Below are positions 23,198 to 33,778 of a stretch of 64,000 bases of DNA, one piece after another. Under the pieces are notes generated by a model. The model had not been told where the DNA came from. It did no database searches and saw nothing but the letters and a program-made list of their open reading frames with translations. Both the position numbers and the translations under genes were made by a program. Within the stretch, counting starts at the first letter, position 1, and each line of letters starts with the position of its first letter. The stretch is from positions 1,897,001 to 1,961,000 of the forward strand of contig OY747704.1 of NCBI GenBank assembly GCA_963556495.2. The letters run 5' to 3'. Source of the DNA: Valencia hispanica. Its lineage: Eukaryota; Chordata; Actinopteri; Cyprinodontiformes; Valenciidae.

Positions 23198-23623
23198 TGA
23201 AAAGATAAACATTTCAGAAATGTTGTATGAGGGTTTAATTCTGTAGTGCATGTTGAAACACTTAGAAACAGTGAACAATCAAGAAGAATGTAGTACATCA
23301 TGTGTTCCTTCTGAGGAAGCTTTGACCATTATTCTATGAACGAAGATCTATGTGGGAGGAGTTTCATGCAAACTCTTGTTTCAATAAAAAGTCAATGCTG
23401 ACGTAGATCTGGGCTTAGTTAATAGAACTGAGTCCAGCGAACGACGTCTCCCTGTTAAAATATATAATTGTTGTTTGTTGTTCTTATTGCTCCTTTTTAC
23501 AGAAATGAACGAGCACGCTGGAAGGTGTAATAAAAGGCAGAGAGAGCCCAGAGTAATAAAATTTAATGGGTGTCTGTTCCTTTAAGAGAGGCTTTAGATT
23601 AGAGTGAAAACACCTTTCCAACA
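23198..23623 (+). repeat. 3' LTR of ERV copy 1
   Basis: It starts TGAAAAGATA and ends CCAACA, with AATAAA near 23381. It carries the uninverted version of the segment that is flipped in the 5' LTR. hAT sequence resumes at 23624. Confidence 0.9.
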
Positions 23624-25244
23624 AGACCCATCCAGGATTCACCAGTGTTTAAAAAAACAAAACAAGACAGAATATTCACTGGTTGCACATGTGCAAGAAC
23701 TATTGAAGCAACCTGAACAAACTCACAGAATGACAACAAAATCTTTAGTGAAGATTAGCATTTAGAAAAACCAAGTGCCTCAGTTTTGAGGGGCTGATCC
23801 TGTTTCTTCTTTCTGTTATTATCTGCCCTGTTTTGGAAAAGATTCTCTCTGAGGGTACAGATGTTGCTACAATACACAGTCTCCGTGCCATCACACGTGT
23901 AAGACGTGGGTAGACTAGATCCTTGGTCTCCCACCAGCTCAGTGGGTCTGCACTTCTCTGGAAAAGGGGCTCCTCGAGATATGATCTCACTTCGAGTATT
24001 GCATCTGATGAGGGATTCCTTCTTGTAGTGTCTCCACTTGCCCGTTCTTCAAAGAACCTCCAAACAGCAGATGCTTGTGGGTCCTCTTGTTCATGCTCTG
24101 CTGCCTCTTCTCCCTCTTGGTCCCCTTGCAGTGGAGTTGACTGGCTAGATCTTGCTGCTGCTGCAGTTATTCTCTGAAGAGCTTCATCCACCACTCTATT
24201 GTCATTAAAAGCCAGCTTTTTGAATCTTGGGTCAAGAATTGTTGTTTCTGACAGGACAACGTTTTATTCCATTCTGTGGAACTTTCTGTCCATGGATCCA
24301 GAGTATCCACTAACTTTTTCACCTTTCCTGTGGTTACTCTGATCTGGTGCTCAGCTGTCACTCTCTGCATACCCTTGCACAGGATCAACATTTTAGACGC
24401 TGTAAAATAGCTGGAAGAATTAATAAGTGTTAAAATTATCCTTTCATTTATTTATCAATATGTTATTATTTCCAGTCATGTCTAATCTGCTTCTCATTCT
24501 AATGTAACAACTAATAAAAATGATGATGATGAAAATAATAATAATAATAACGTGATAACATTTATACACTGTACCTGTCTGCAGTGATCTCCACAGTGAC
24601 CTGCTCAAATGGCTCCAGAACAGTGCATGTTTCCTGCAGTAGGTCCAATTCCTCTTGGCTCAGATGGTTGACATGTGCATTGATGACAGCCAAGGTTGAG
24701 ATCACTGCGTCCTTGGACTCCAGAATCCGTTTGAGCATGTAAAAGGTGGAGTTCCACCGAGTAACACAGTCTTGTTTGAGCTTCAGCTCATGCATGCCCA
24801 TCTGCCGTTGAGTCAAATTGAGCTTCTCTGTGGCTGTGGTACTCCTGTGGAAGAATTCCACTATTGCCTTCATTTTGTCCACAGTCGGCTTCATCACCTT
24901 CAGAGTATCTCTTACGAACAGGTTGATAGTGTGTGCAAGGCATGGGTGGTGGGTCCATTTCAGGATTGTAATTGCTTTAGTTATATTAGCTGCATTGTCA
25001 CTAACACAGCAAACCACTTTGTTTTCCACACCCCACTCTTTTGCCACTTTAAGCAGCTCCTCTGCTAAGTTCTCAGAAGTGTGTCTGGCACTAAACTCAA
25101 AACAATCCAGCAGACATAGACACCATTTTGTAATTTTCAAAGGGACATGTGACTGACATGAATTATGTGGTGGTTCGAGATGTCCAGCAGTCAGTTGTTA
25201 AACAAACAGCTGTGACTTTTTTTACCCTTTCTTGGAGTAAAGCA

Positions 25245-25470
25245 CGTTCTCTTCAATTCAATTCAAATTCAAATTCAAAATTACTTTATTAATCCCAAAG
25301 GGAAATTAAATGTTGTTGTAACTCATTATGCAAGTTTCTTCAAAGATTTGTTGTAGATGCTGATGGCTGTGGGTAGGGATGATCTCCTGTAGCAGTCTGC
25401 AGATCTGAAGAAGCCTCTGACTGAAGACGCTCTGTAGTTGTATGACAGTCTGATGTAGAGGATGCTCTGG
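25245..25470 (-). mobile_element. Rex1-like LINE 3' tail inside the hAT transposase
   Basis: The left end has the tail motif 'ACTTTATTAATCCCAAAGGG' preceded by repeated 'AATTCAAATTC'. Next come 'GATCTCCTGTAGCAGTCTGC' and 'GAAGAAGCCTCTGACTGAAG', typical of Rex1/Babar-like 3' ends in fish. It replaces hAT coding sequence before the first catalytic Asp. The right boundary and the origin of 25470-25835 are unclear. Confidence 0.55.
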
Positions 25471-25837
25471 ATCTATGGCGTCTTTTTTTCAACTCATCAG
25501 GGTTTTGTGGCTGTAGTTGAGGTATTATTTGAGCTTTTGTGATGTTAATCAGCTGCTGCCAGTTGTAAACCACCTTGTTGCCATGGTTATGCATCATAAC
25601 AAATGTCCAAAAATAAAAAGTATCAGCAAAAATCCTTCCAGCTGCACAGCATTCAAAACCAGAGAGAACAGTTGTCCACAAAAACAATGTTTCTACCAAA
25701 AATGGAAGAATTAAAGTTTTAAAAAGAAAAAAATATGAACCAAATTAACAGAGCTACTCCAACATGCTGCCACCTTGAGCGGCGCAATTCCGGAATTAGA
25801 TTATTCATTAATTATTCATGAAAAATCATTCATCATT

Positions 25838-25874
25838 AATCATCCCAGGCCTTTCCTATAGGCCTGGGATGATT
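25838..25874. repeat. Perfect 15-bp inverted repeat (hairpin), 7-nt loop
   Basis: AATCATCCCAGGCCT (25838-25852) is followed after TTCCTAT by its exact reverse complement (25860-25874). It sits at the junction where hAT coding sequence gives way to the inserted material. Confidence 0.85.
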
Positions 25875-26649
25875 TTTTTGGGGAAAGCGTTTTTCTGCTT
25901 GGAACTGCATACATTGGATTGAGAGCATGGGTGTAGCTTCTGAATCTTCTGTCACAACTGAGAATGGCTGAAAATCACATGCAACCATGTTTGCAAGTTC
26001 CTCATCAATTGTGTTCTGTCTGGCTGGGGTCATAGCCTTTTGCAGAAACTAGCTCATAGAGCTCTGGGTAGGTCGAGGTGGTTGTGGTGGTGTACTGCAT
26101 GATGCTGTAGACGTTGCAGCAGCAACAGTTGCAGTAGACACACTGGCACCTTCATTGGCAAGTTGCCTTGCTTGTCTACTTTCTATTAACTGCACTGATG
26201 GGTGAACAGTTTTCATGTGCCTGCGCAGGTTATTTGTGGAGCCTGCTCTATATGATATTTTTACCTTGCACACGTTACACTGCCTTTGAGCTACTTGCAA
26301 CATTGAAATGGGTCCAAATTATGCTAGGTTTCCTCATTCTCTCACCGTTTCGTTGGACTCTCTCTCTTTCTGACTCACTCGCTTTTTACCTCCTCCTTCC
26401 CTCTCTGGTCTCCCTCCGTGTGTTGTGCTGTGCATGTGCTCACTGCTGTGTGTCTGACCCTCCCTCTTCCCCGCCCCTACTGCTCTGTGTGTGGACACGC
26501 AGTTGCTGTTACACATGCTGACCAATCACCTCTGGCTTTCACCAAAACAAGAGGGCGAAAAAAAAGAAAAAAACGGCTCGCAATGACGAGCCGGCTCCCG
26601 TCGTTCACTTCAACGAGACGGCTCTTAGAGACACATCACTAATGGCATT

Positions 26650-27059
26650 ACCATGCTAGCATTCAGAAAACAGGCTATAAATTGGGTATTAATACTCCAG
26701 TTTAGAGGTTTCTTGTGGCACATAAGGTTATTACACATGCTTATATTGAGCAGTGTAGTGCATAAATTTATCAATAAATATGATCGGTGATCTACATGTA
26801 TTCTACAATGTGTTAGCACTCTCGTTTCCCTCTAAAATATAGTACAGTGACGATTGTCTGTTTCTCTAGAAATACTTTGATAAATAAAAATGCGTAGGCT
26901 ATTCAGTAAAAAGTAATCAGTACACTTTATTAGTCAATGATCAAAAATCGCCAGGAGAAATGAGACAATATTTGATTTTACGTTCTGTCCCGCCAGAACC
27001 CGCTCAGACTGACTGACAGCACTGGGATGTTGGGAACTATTGAGGGATCCATGAACCAC
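26650..27059. other. Spacer right of hAT
   Basis: AT-rich flanking sequence continuing the pre-insertion locus from 16067. No gene seen. Confidence 0.4.
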
Positions 27060-27215
27060 GTGATTTAAAAGCATGACCACAGATTTAAAAGCATGATCAC
27101 ATTTATACCCCTCAACCTAACCCCCATGTCATCAAAGGAGCCATCTGCACCAGCAGCAGCACATCAACAGCAGCAGCCAAGGCACTGACACAGGGCTCCC
27201 TGAGGAGGCAGAGTT
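27060..27215 (-). mobile_element. L2-C 3' UTR fragment
   Basis: 'GGAGCCATCTGC', 'AGCAGCAGCC' and 'GGCACTGACACAGGG' match the L2-C 3' UTR at 55400-55500 in the same orientation. It is short and non-coding. Confidence 0.65.
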
Positions 27216-27609
27216 GTAATTCTCTGCTCCAGCTCAAGAACTTTCTGAGTGAGCCTGATACAGCTATAAAACCTAGGGCTGCAGGTAAGTGAAGGCATAG
27301 TGGGGGGAGTAGTCCATGCACTACATACGGATTAAAATACCCCCGATAAAAAATTCTGATAATCAAAAAGTCCACAGAGCGATTTTAAAAGGCAAGATGT
27401 AACAATGATTCCTAGTCTTTTATTGAAAAACGATTTAAAACCAGATAAAACCGTATTTGTATGGGAGCCGGTCTTGGCGGGTCTCACAGACGCTGACGTA
27501 TGCGCACAACACATGTTGAGGAAACTATCAGTAGAAGGCCTTATCTGTAGTATCCTCCAGGACTTGAATGATATTAAGGACAATCCTAACACCACAATTT
27601 GCAAATAAA
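27216..27609. other. Unassigned region with a 67-codon open frame
   Basis: A plus-strand open frame at 27405-27608 and an overlapping minus-strand one have no recognised domain. No repeat boundary was placed. Confidence 0.35.
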
Positions 27610-27773
27610 TTCTTAAAAAATCAGACCATGTGATTTTCTGTTTTTTTTTCTTCTCATTTTGTCTCTCATAGTTGAGGTATGCCTATGATGAAAATTACAG
27701 GCCTCTCTCATCTTTTTAAGAGGGAGAACTTGCACAATTGCTGCCTGACTAAATACTTTTTTGCCCCACTGTA
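27610..27773. mobile_element. Tc1/mariner terminal fragment
   Basis: The sequence ends 'GACTAAATACTTTTTTGCCC' followed by CACTGTA. It is preceded by 'GAGAACTTGCACAATTG' and 'GCCTCTCTCATCTTTTTAAG'. This is the terminal inverted repeat of a common fish Tc1-like family, ending at a TA target. The other terminus and the transposase are absent here. Confidence 0.75.
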
Positions 27774-28027
27774 AATAAAGCCACATATTCCATAGTCAGA
27801 AAGCAATAAACTATTGTACAGAGTCTTCTATTTTGGATATCAGTGATACTTAAAGGAGTCATGACCTGTAATTTTCACTTTTCCATGAAAAAAAATGTAT
27901 GTAATGATTGCCTAACGATTATACACTGCCCGGGAAGCCGATATTTAAAAGTGAAGCGTTTGTTTACCCCTGGGCTTATCAACCAGCCCATGTGCACGCA
28001 CACTAAAACTTGTGATTTTAATTTCTG

Positions 28028-28049
28028 GCCGACTTGACGTCAAGTCGGC
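28028..28049. promoter_or_regulatory. 22-bp perfect palindrome centred on a CRE (TGACGTCA)
   Basis: Each base from 28028 to 28038 pairs with its mirror up to 28049; the core TGACGTCA at 28035-28042 is the consensus cAMP response element. A TATA-like 'CATATATAGA' follows about 17 bp downstream and a C/T-rich tract to 28145. This fits a small promoter, though no transcript can be shown. Confidence 0.5.
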
Positions 28050-28174
28050 GCAGGATATACCATATATAGACATCGCAGACCTACCTATGCTGCAGGAAGC
28101 CCGCCCTCCCCCTCGCCCCTCTCCCTTGCTCCTCTCCCCCTCATATTCAGGCAAGCGCCGCCATTACTGAATTC

Positions 28175-28443
28175 TAGTGATGGGAATTCCAGCTCTTTTT
28201 GGAGAGCCAGTTCTTTTGGCTTGGCTCACCATAAAGAGCCGGCTCTTTATGCTCCTCAAATTTTCTGTTGCTTAAAGTGTATTTATTACCAATATTAATG
28301 CAAAATGATGTGTACCAAATGTACCAAAACAAGCAGGGGGGGAATGAAAAAAAAAAACAGCTCCCAATGACGAGCCGGCTCCCATCGTTCACTTCAAAGA
28401 GTTAGCTCTTAGAGCCAGTTCGTTCGCGGCAGACACATCACCG
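28175..28443. mobile_element. Non-autonomous hAT-derived MITE
   Basis: It begins TAGTGATGGGAATTCC and 'CTCTTTTTGGAGAGCC' like the left end of the hAT at 16076, and finishes 'CGAGCCGGCTCCC..CACATCAC' like its right end. It keeps only about 270 bp, with no coding sequence. The flanks (CTGAATTC and CCGATTCG) are at best a decayed 8-bp duplication. Confidence 0.75.
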
Positions 28444-28625
28444 ATTCGAATTACGAACTCGACTGTGAAAGATGCAGAAAGTTTCTTCACGCAATGATGC
28501 ATTAAGAAGACATATTCGTGTCAGCCTTTTATTTTAATCAGCTAAATCAGCAAAAACCATTTCTACCAGAAACGTAGTGCACACGTGAGTTGCTCTGTTG
28601 TTGAAATACTTTTTCTATTTTTTTA

Positions 28626-28735
28626 TGCCGGAATCCTTTGTGAATTTGGGACAATATCAGGCGATGTTGGCATTGAAGCTCCGTTTGGAAAAAGGGGCAA
28701 TTCCAACAATCAGAGATTTGCCTGCAATTGAAATG
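28626..28735 (+). pseudogene. THAP-domain exon remnant
   Basis: The frame reads 'MPESFVNLGQYQAMLALKLR' and then 'LEKGAIPTIRDLP' before a consensus donor (ATG|GTAAGG near 28735). This resembles the end of a THAP zinc finger ('HF.P..F......G.....RLK.GAVPTI'). The Cys and His ligands that should precede it are not in frame, so the exon is partial or the upstream exon is lost. THAP domains occur both in host genes and in P/Kolobok-type transposases. Confidence 0.4.
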
Positions 28736-29224
28736 GTAAGGCTGTTTTTATTGCTCTGCTGTGTGTAACAAACAGCAGCTAGCTGCTGATGTGGCTATTG
28801 TATGCTAGCGGGAGTAGAAGATATGGGTTAGATATGCTGAAGCGTTACCTGCGGTGTCAACCCCCCTCCTTCCTGCCACCAATCAACGCTTCCCTCATTT
28901 GCATTATTACAATGCCTGTCCACGACAGCCAAAATATCACATCAGATCTCGCGATAATACAATAATACCTTCAGAAATAAGGGTCAGAGGAGCTCTGTGT
29001 TCATTTTTTTACTTTTTCTCAACTTTTCTTTTTTAGAAGGGCCTGAAAGACTATAATAGAGCATGGGTATCCAAGGTAATACTAGGTTATGACTCCTTTA
29101 AGTTGGGAGAATGCTCTGTATGCACTAGGATAGCATGACCATGTGATATGATTAGGTTTTATGTACCTCCAAATACCCATTAATTTCAACTCTCCAATAA
29201 ATATTAATAGTGGCCCTGCTTTCA
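28736..29224. other. Spacer, possible intron of the THAP-like remnant
   Basis: Mixed composition; no further exon could be assigned with confidence. Confidence 0.35.
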
Positions 29225-30960
29225 TTACAGGTTTGATCCACACCTGTAGATCAGTCTTTGGTCAGATCCAATGTACAGTTCCAGTCTCTTTGAAAAAAAC
29301 ATATCCACAGGAAGAAAAGATAGAGTAAGAAAGAGATTTTTGTAAAAATTTGGATCATCCACATTCGAGTCATAACTATTTCCTAAATTCAGATTAACTG
29401 CAGTTAATGAGCCCTGAATAATTACATATCTCACACCACTTATCTTCTATAACATTAGATACCTGGAGAGGAATTGAACTATGGATCAGCGTCATAACTC
29501 CTCTTGCCTGTGAGTTAAATGATGCTGCATAGACTGATCCCTGCCATCTCCCACTCACTCTTATATTATCTTCTGCTATATTATGTGTCTCCTGCAAAAT
29601 TACAATTTGTGCACAGGTTTCTTTTTATTTGTTGATTACTTGATTTATTTTCTTGACTTTCTGCAAACCTCTACAATTCCATTACCTAAATTTAGACTTT
29701 ATCCTTTGTGACATTCAAAGAGACATTTCATAGTTTTACTACTAAAACTGGCCTGACTGAGGAGGTTAACTAACACACTGCAAAGTAACATGCGGAACAC
29801 AAACATTAAAGAACTAATTCCCAGCCACCTTTGTGGTAAATCCCCCCCACAACTATGCATCTTTCCCTAACCTTAAGGGACAGATGTTGGATCAGTCCCT
29901 ATAGGTTTTGATACGTTTGTTACTCTAATATGGGTATAGGCAATTAAAAACAAGCAAACAACAGACCTAAAACCCCATCTTCCTGCTCTTTGTAAATTAT
30001 AGAACACCTGTTTTGTAAATGATTATGAACAGGTACCAAGGTGATATTATGAAAAATGTATAACATGGGAAATATATAAATGACAAATGGGAAGCGTCTT
30101 ACTCCTACTTGGTTAAATCCACCAGAAGTAACATCTGGTGTGCAGTGTTACAAAAGAAATATAAAAATAAAAACAGAAGTCTGCTCTGGCCAAAACCAAC
30201 ATCCTACTCAGTCTTGTACTAAAGGGAAATATATTGAAACTAAAGGGAATTATGTATAGAAACTAAAATTAACTTGGAGTGTTCATATTCAACCATGAGG
30301 CAGTGAATGAGATTAAACATGCAATAGTATTATGAATGAACACTATTGTTTGCAGTGGTGTTGTCTCTTAATTTTGCTTATGAAGTCCTGAACATCTGAT
30401 GCCTTATCAAATGTGTACATTTGGTCATTGCATATTACCAGCAGCTTAGCAGGTGGTCTTATCCAGTGTCTCAGTCCCAAGGTCCACACCTGCTGATGTA
30501 CCAAATCGTACTGCCTGCTCTGCTTGTGAACTTCAGTAGCCAGATCATTCTCCAGCCACACATGTATATTCTTGTGAAGGATGTCACCCTTTGTTCTTGC
30601 ACCATTCATCACAGCCACCTTCTGTTTATAGTTCTGGAACTTCATTGTAAGGACTCTTGGCGGTTCCTCAGTGCTCCTCTTTTGTCACATGCGTCTGGCA
30701 GCCAGCTGTCCAGGAAGGCGCAGGGATCCATGCACCCTCATGTCTGATGCTAGTTTCCTCAGCAGTTAGCTTCTTTGCTAATCTTTTGCTCTGAGTGCTT
30801 TCCAAAGTCCGACAACTTAGAGTGTGTCGTTGTTTTTCTCTTATCTCTGTTCATCTTTTCATTTGGCATTGGTTCTTCCAAGATTATAGCAGACTGTATA
30901 GCAAATCTGCAAACTGCAACAAGATTTATAGTAAAATATAAAGCAGAGCAGGGTTAAGTG
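29225..30960 (-). mobile_element. L1/Tx1-type LINE 5' half (L1-b): ORF1 and endonuclease pieces
   Basis: At 30645-30343 an open frame matches the C-terminal domain of L1 ORF1p: 'MKFQNYKQKVAVMNGARTKG', then 'IHVWLENDLATEVHKQ' and 'PAKLLVICNDQMYTFDKASD'. At 29597-29225 the ORF2 endonuclease appears: 'LQETHNIAEDN', 'YAASFNSQARGVMTLIHSSI' and 'NLGNSYDSNVDDPNFY'. A frame change lies near 29410. Downstream RT sequence is missing. ORF1p binds element RNA and the endonuclease nicks target DNA. Dead copy. Confidence 0.7.
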
Positions 30961-32640
30961 TGGCTGTCTAGCTGGTGGCCATTACCAGAACCCAATGTAT
31001 TTTGAAATATGCCTTGAGATGACACATTGTCAATTAGTGCTATAGAAAAACTGAATTGAACTGAAATGGAATGGAATTTTTATACAGTGTCTGTAAATAT
31101 CTGATTTCAACTGTATGTTGGGTCGGCCCACTCAAGAAGATAACCTACTTTTCTACACCATTTGGAATTAAAAATGTGAAGTTGTTTTTAACGCACAAAT
31201 GGAAAACAAAACCTAAATATTTGAACCATTTATAGCAGTAAAGCTCTGTTAGAAGTGAGAAAATGTATTTCTGCGCTGAGGTGTGAAGTGAGAAGGTGAG
31301 CACTGGAAATCACATAAAGTCCACTAACTGAGAGATGAGCACTGTGGCTGATCTCTGTTAGAACACACATTCTGAAGCAATGCATTTAAACAATAAATTG
31401 TGTTTCGTGCCTTTTCGAGGCTGGCTGAAATGTTATTAAAGATTAACTATGTCTAGAAAAACGACTTACCCTAGCCTTCTTGATGTGTACCTTTGACATT
31501 TCTCTACAGCAGCACATATCTATAATCTTAGACACATGAATAATATCAGGAGGTAGAGGTTGGAATGACTAATGCCACACGGGGGCTGAGAACAAACTAT
31601 AAACGAGTTATAAACCTTCTTTGTGGTAACTTGCCAACCACAAAGAAGGAGACAAATCCAACACAGATTACATTTTAATTAATACACTTTTCAAGCAACT
31701 TACAATTGATGGACTTCCGGTAGTCTAGTGGGAACAACCAGTTATACGCCAGCTCTCACTGAAGTTCTTGTAAATCGTCTTTGGCAGAATGAATGCAGCC
31801 TGGAGCTGAGGTGCCTTGAAAGAAACTGAGATATAATAGCACTTAATCGGCTTTGCATGGCACTTGGCCTGAGCCATAAAACATTTCTGTACCATTTACA
31901 GCTGGAAGTGATGCTGATACACGTCTTCAGAAAGGCATCCCACTTGGATCAGAATGCAGAAAACAGCTGTGACGGCATATTGGAAAATGATCCTATTTTG
32001 CAGAGACTGTTGAGCGTACAGTTCTTTTCTCTGGGGAGAATGCAGGCAGTGAGATACTATAACATGTGCAGTTATCTAACCACAGATCAATGGCATGTGT
32101 GACAGGATAAAGTATCAAATGTCGTTGTATAGGAGAACATACAAGTTGCTTTTTTTCCTTCAAGCACATGGTTCTCCCGTGGAACAAGACTGTGGCATGT
32201 ATTACAAAGGTGTGAAACTCCTAAATCCTTGAAAGGACTGTGGAAACCACAAAGCTACTGTAGTTCTCAGTAACGTGTACTCTTGAGTTAAAATGTGGGA
32301 AAAAAATTACTTTGATAAATGACTTAAAACATTTTCCTCACATACTGTACCATATTTCCTGCACCATATGAGTGAAAAAGAAACAAATTTATTAGAATGA
32401 AAAATATAAAGAAATGCACACATCATTAAACTAATAGTGCTAATAGTGCCGAAGCACCAGTTGATTCTGTATTGGCATTCAGTCTTTTTGAGTTTGCACC
32501 TCCTATGTATTCTAGTGAGTCTGATTAACCTGAAATAAGGTTCAGCTGTCCAAGTAGAGCTTTACTGATATTTTCTTATTTGCATCCTTTCAATAAAGGC
32601 AACATTTTCAGATGGTCACATTTCAGATTACAACGCATCC
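30961..32640. other. Unassigned 1.7-kb region
   Basis: The plus-strand frame at 31857-32102 (81 codons) has no recognised domain. 31020-31060 has a 'CTATAGAAAAACTGAATTGA'-like L2-tail resemblance, too short to call. Otherwise no gene or repeat end is seen. Confidence 0.35.
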
Positions 32641-33128
32641 AAGATCCTATCCTAGGTTGTCCATGCAGGGTCTCGGAAGGGCTGGTGCCTAGCTCCAATA
32701 TGAGTTCCAATGAGGCAACCCAGGGCCCACAGGCACAGCACCACCAGGCCCCACGAACCCCTAGGCAGTCCCCCCAGCCCCATCCCAGAAGGAGAGCTAT
32801 ACCCACCCTGACATTCACTCTACTATTAGAACACAAGACACTAGACACCCGGGCGGCCGACCCACCTGGCCGACATCCACTCCCCCCATTCCCTTGCGGA
32901 GCGACCACTGCTGTTCAGTGGCTTGGCAAGTGACCAAACCCAGCACACCACCTACCCGCCCTGCACGCCCACTACCCGGCCAGTCCACCAGCAATTCTGA
33001 CTGAACCCGGCCAAGCGCCCGATCCCAGCGCCCCCCAGCGCACAAAAACCAAGACCCAGGAGCCAAGTCCAGTGCGAAAAAGACTGATCAGGCCCAGAAA
33101 TGCCGCCCAGGCAAGGAGGATAGGTTTT
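32641..33128. other. C-rich low-complexity region next to L1-c
   Basis: Strongly C-rich on the plus strand (many CCC runs, 'CCACCTGGCCGACATCCACT'). Open frames on both strands are compositional. It abuts the 3' end of the L1-c coding region, so it may be an L1 3' UTR. Confidence 0.35.
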
Positions 33129-33475
33129 CTAAGCGATGCATAAGGCATTGTAAACCATTAGAATGGACTTTGTGTCCATGGTGACATCATTTAAATTTCC
33201 TAGCAGGCAAACTGACGGAGATGGCCGAATGTTACATTTCAGACACTTTGATAAGTCCTCACATATCTGGCACAAACATTTCTTAACAGGTGGACAGAAC
33301 CAAAGCGCATGAATATAAGTATCCTGTATATTGCTTGTGCATTGTAAGCAGGTATTAGAGGATGTAAAACCCATCCTGAACATCCGTTGACCTGTATAAT
33401 GCACTCTATGAAGGATTTTGTATTGTATTAATTGCAAATTAAGGATTTTTTGTTATTTTAAAGGTTCTTAAACAT
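33129..33475 (-). mobile_element. L1/Tx1-type LINE 3' coding end (L1-c)
   Basis: The minus-strand frame reads 'LIQYKILHRVHYTGQRMFRM', 'CLQCTSNIQDTYIHALWFCP' (Cys-rich C-terminal region of ORF2p) and 'VCLLGNLND'. The upstream part is cut off by the GC-rich repeat region at 33480. Confidence 0.8.
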
Positions 33476-33778
33476 ATCAGCCCCCCGTGGTCGCGGGTTG
33501 CTGCTGCAGAGGCAGTCTTGGACTTGCTTCGCCCCTGGAAGCCGTTGCTTCTGGAGCTGGGCCTGACCGGGTTCTGGGCCGAGGCGGAGTGGAACCGCCA
33601 AGCAGCTTTTGCCCAGACATTGGGGAGACCACCCCCGCCTCGACCCCAGTCTCAACTTGGCAGCTCAGGACTAGTCCAAGGGGAACTCCAACCAGCTGCT
33701 TCCACCCCCCCCGAGTCACGCCGTAAAAAGCAACGGAAGCCGGCCATGGTGACCTCCCACCTGACTCCTGTTTCCACA

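Larger units (their letters stand above)
16360..23623 (+). mobile_element. Endogenous retrovirus copy 1 (tRNA-Trp primed), decayed
   Basis: Two direct LTRs (16360-16772 and 23198-23623) bracket an internal region with a primer-binding site at 16776 and a polypurine tract at 23186. Recognisable pieces in order are a protease-like C-terminal block (about 19407-19560), integrase core and C-terminal blocks (20040-20760) and an Env-like Cys block (21110-21374). I find no reverse transcriptase or RNase H motifs, and only about 480 bp separate protease and integrase. All frames are broken. The block order fits a gamma/epsilon-type (ERV1-like) retrovirus. It is a fossil with no complete gene. Confidence 0.85.
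23745..26303 (-). pseudogene. hAT transposase with BED zinc finger, interrupted
   Basis: Reading down from 26303: a BED finger ('CNVCKVKI..' followed by 'NNLRRHMKTVH'), 'ELANMVACDFQPFSVV' (26033-25836), an insertion (about 25245-25835), 'TDCWTS' near 25185 (first catalytic Asp), 'VVCCVSDNAANITKAI' (second Asp), 'HPCLAHTINLFV', 'CVTRWNSTFYMLKRI', and a C-terminal dimerisation block (24194-23745) with 'ATSVPSERIFSKTGQI', 'RRNRISP' and 'LVFLNANL'. This is the ZBED-type hAT architecture. The insertion, frame changes around 24190-24560 and loss of the segment before the first Asp make it non-functional. Confidence 0.85.
16076..26641 (-). mobile_element. hAT transposon carrying a nested ERV
   Basis: The element starts TAGTGATGGG and ends CACATCACTA (8-bp inverted termini TAGTGATG). 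It is flanked by a perfect 8-bp duplication, ATGGCATT at 16068-16075 and 26642-26649, the hallmark length for hAT. Its transposase runs on the minus strand (26303-23745). ERV copy 1 (about 16360-23623) sits between the left terminal 285 bp and the transposase 3' end, and a Rex1-like tail interrupts the transposase. Without insertions the transposon would be roughly 2.7-3.3 kb. A short internally deleted relative is at 28175-28443. Confidence 0.92.
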
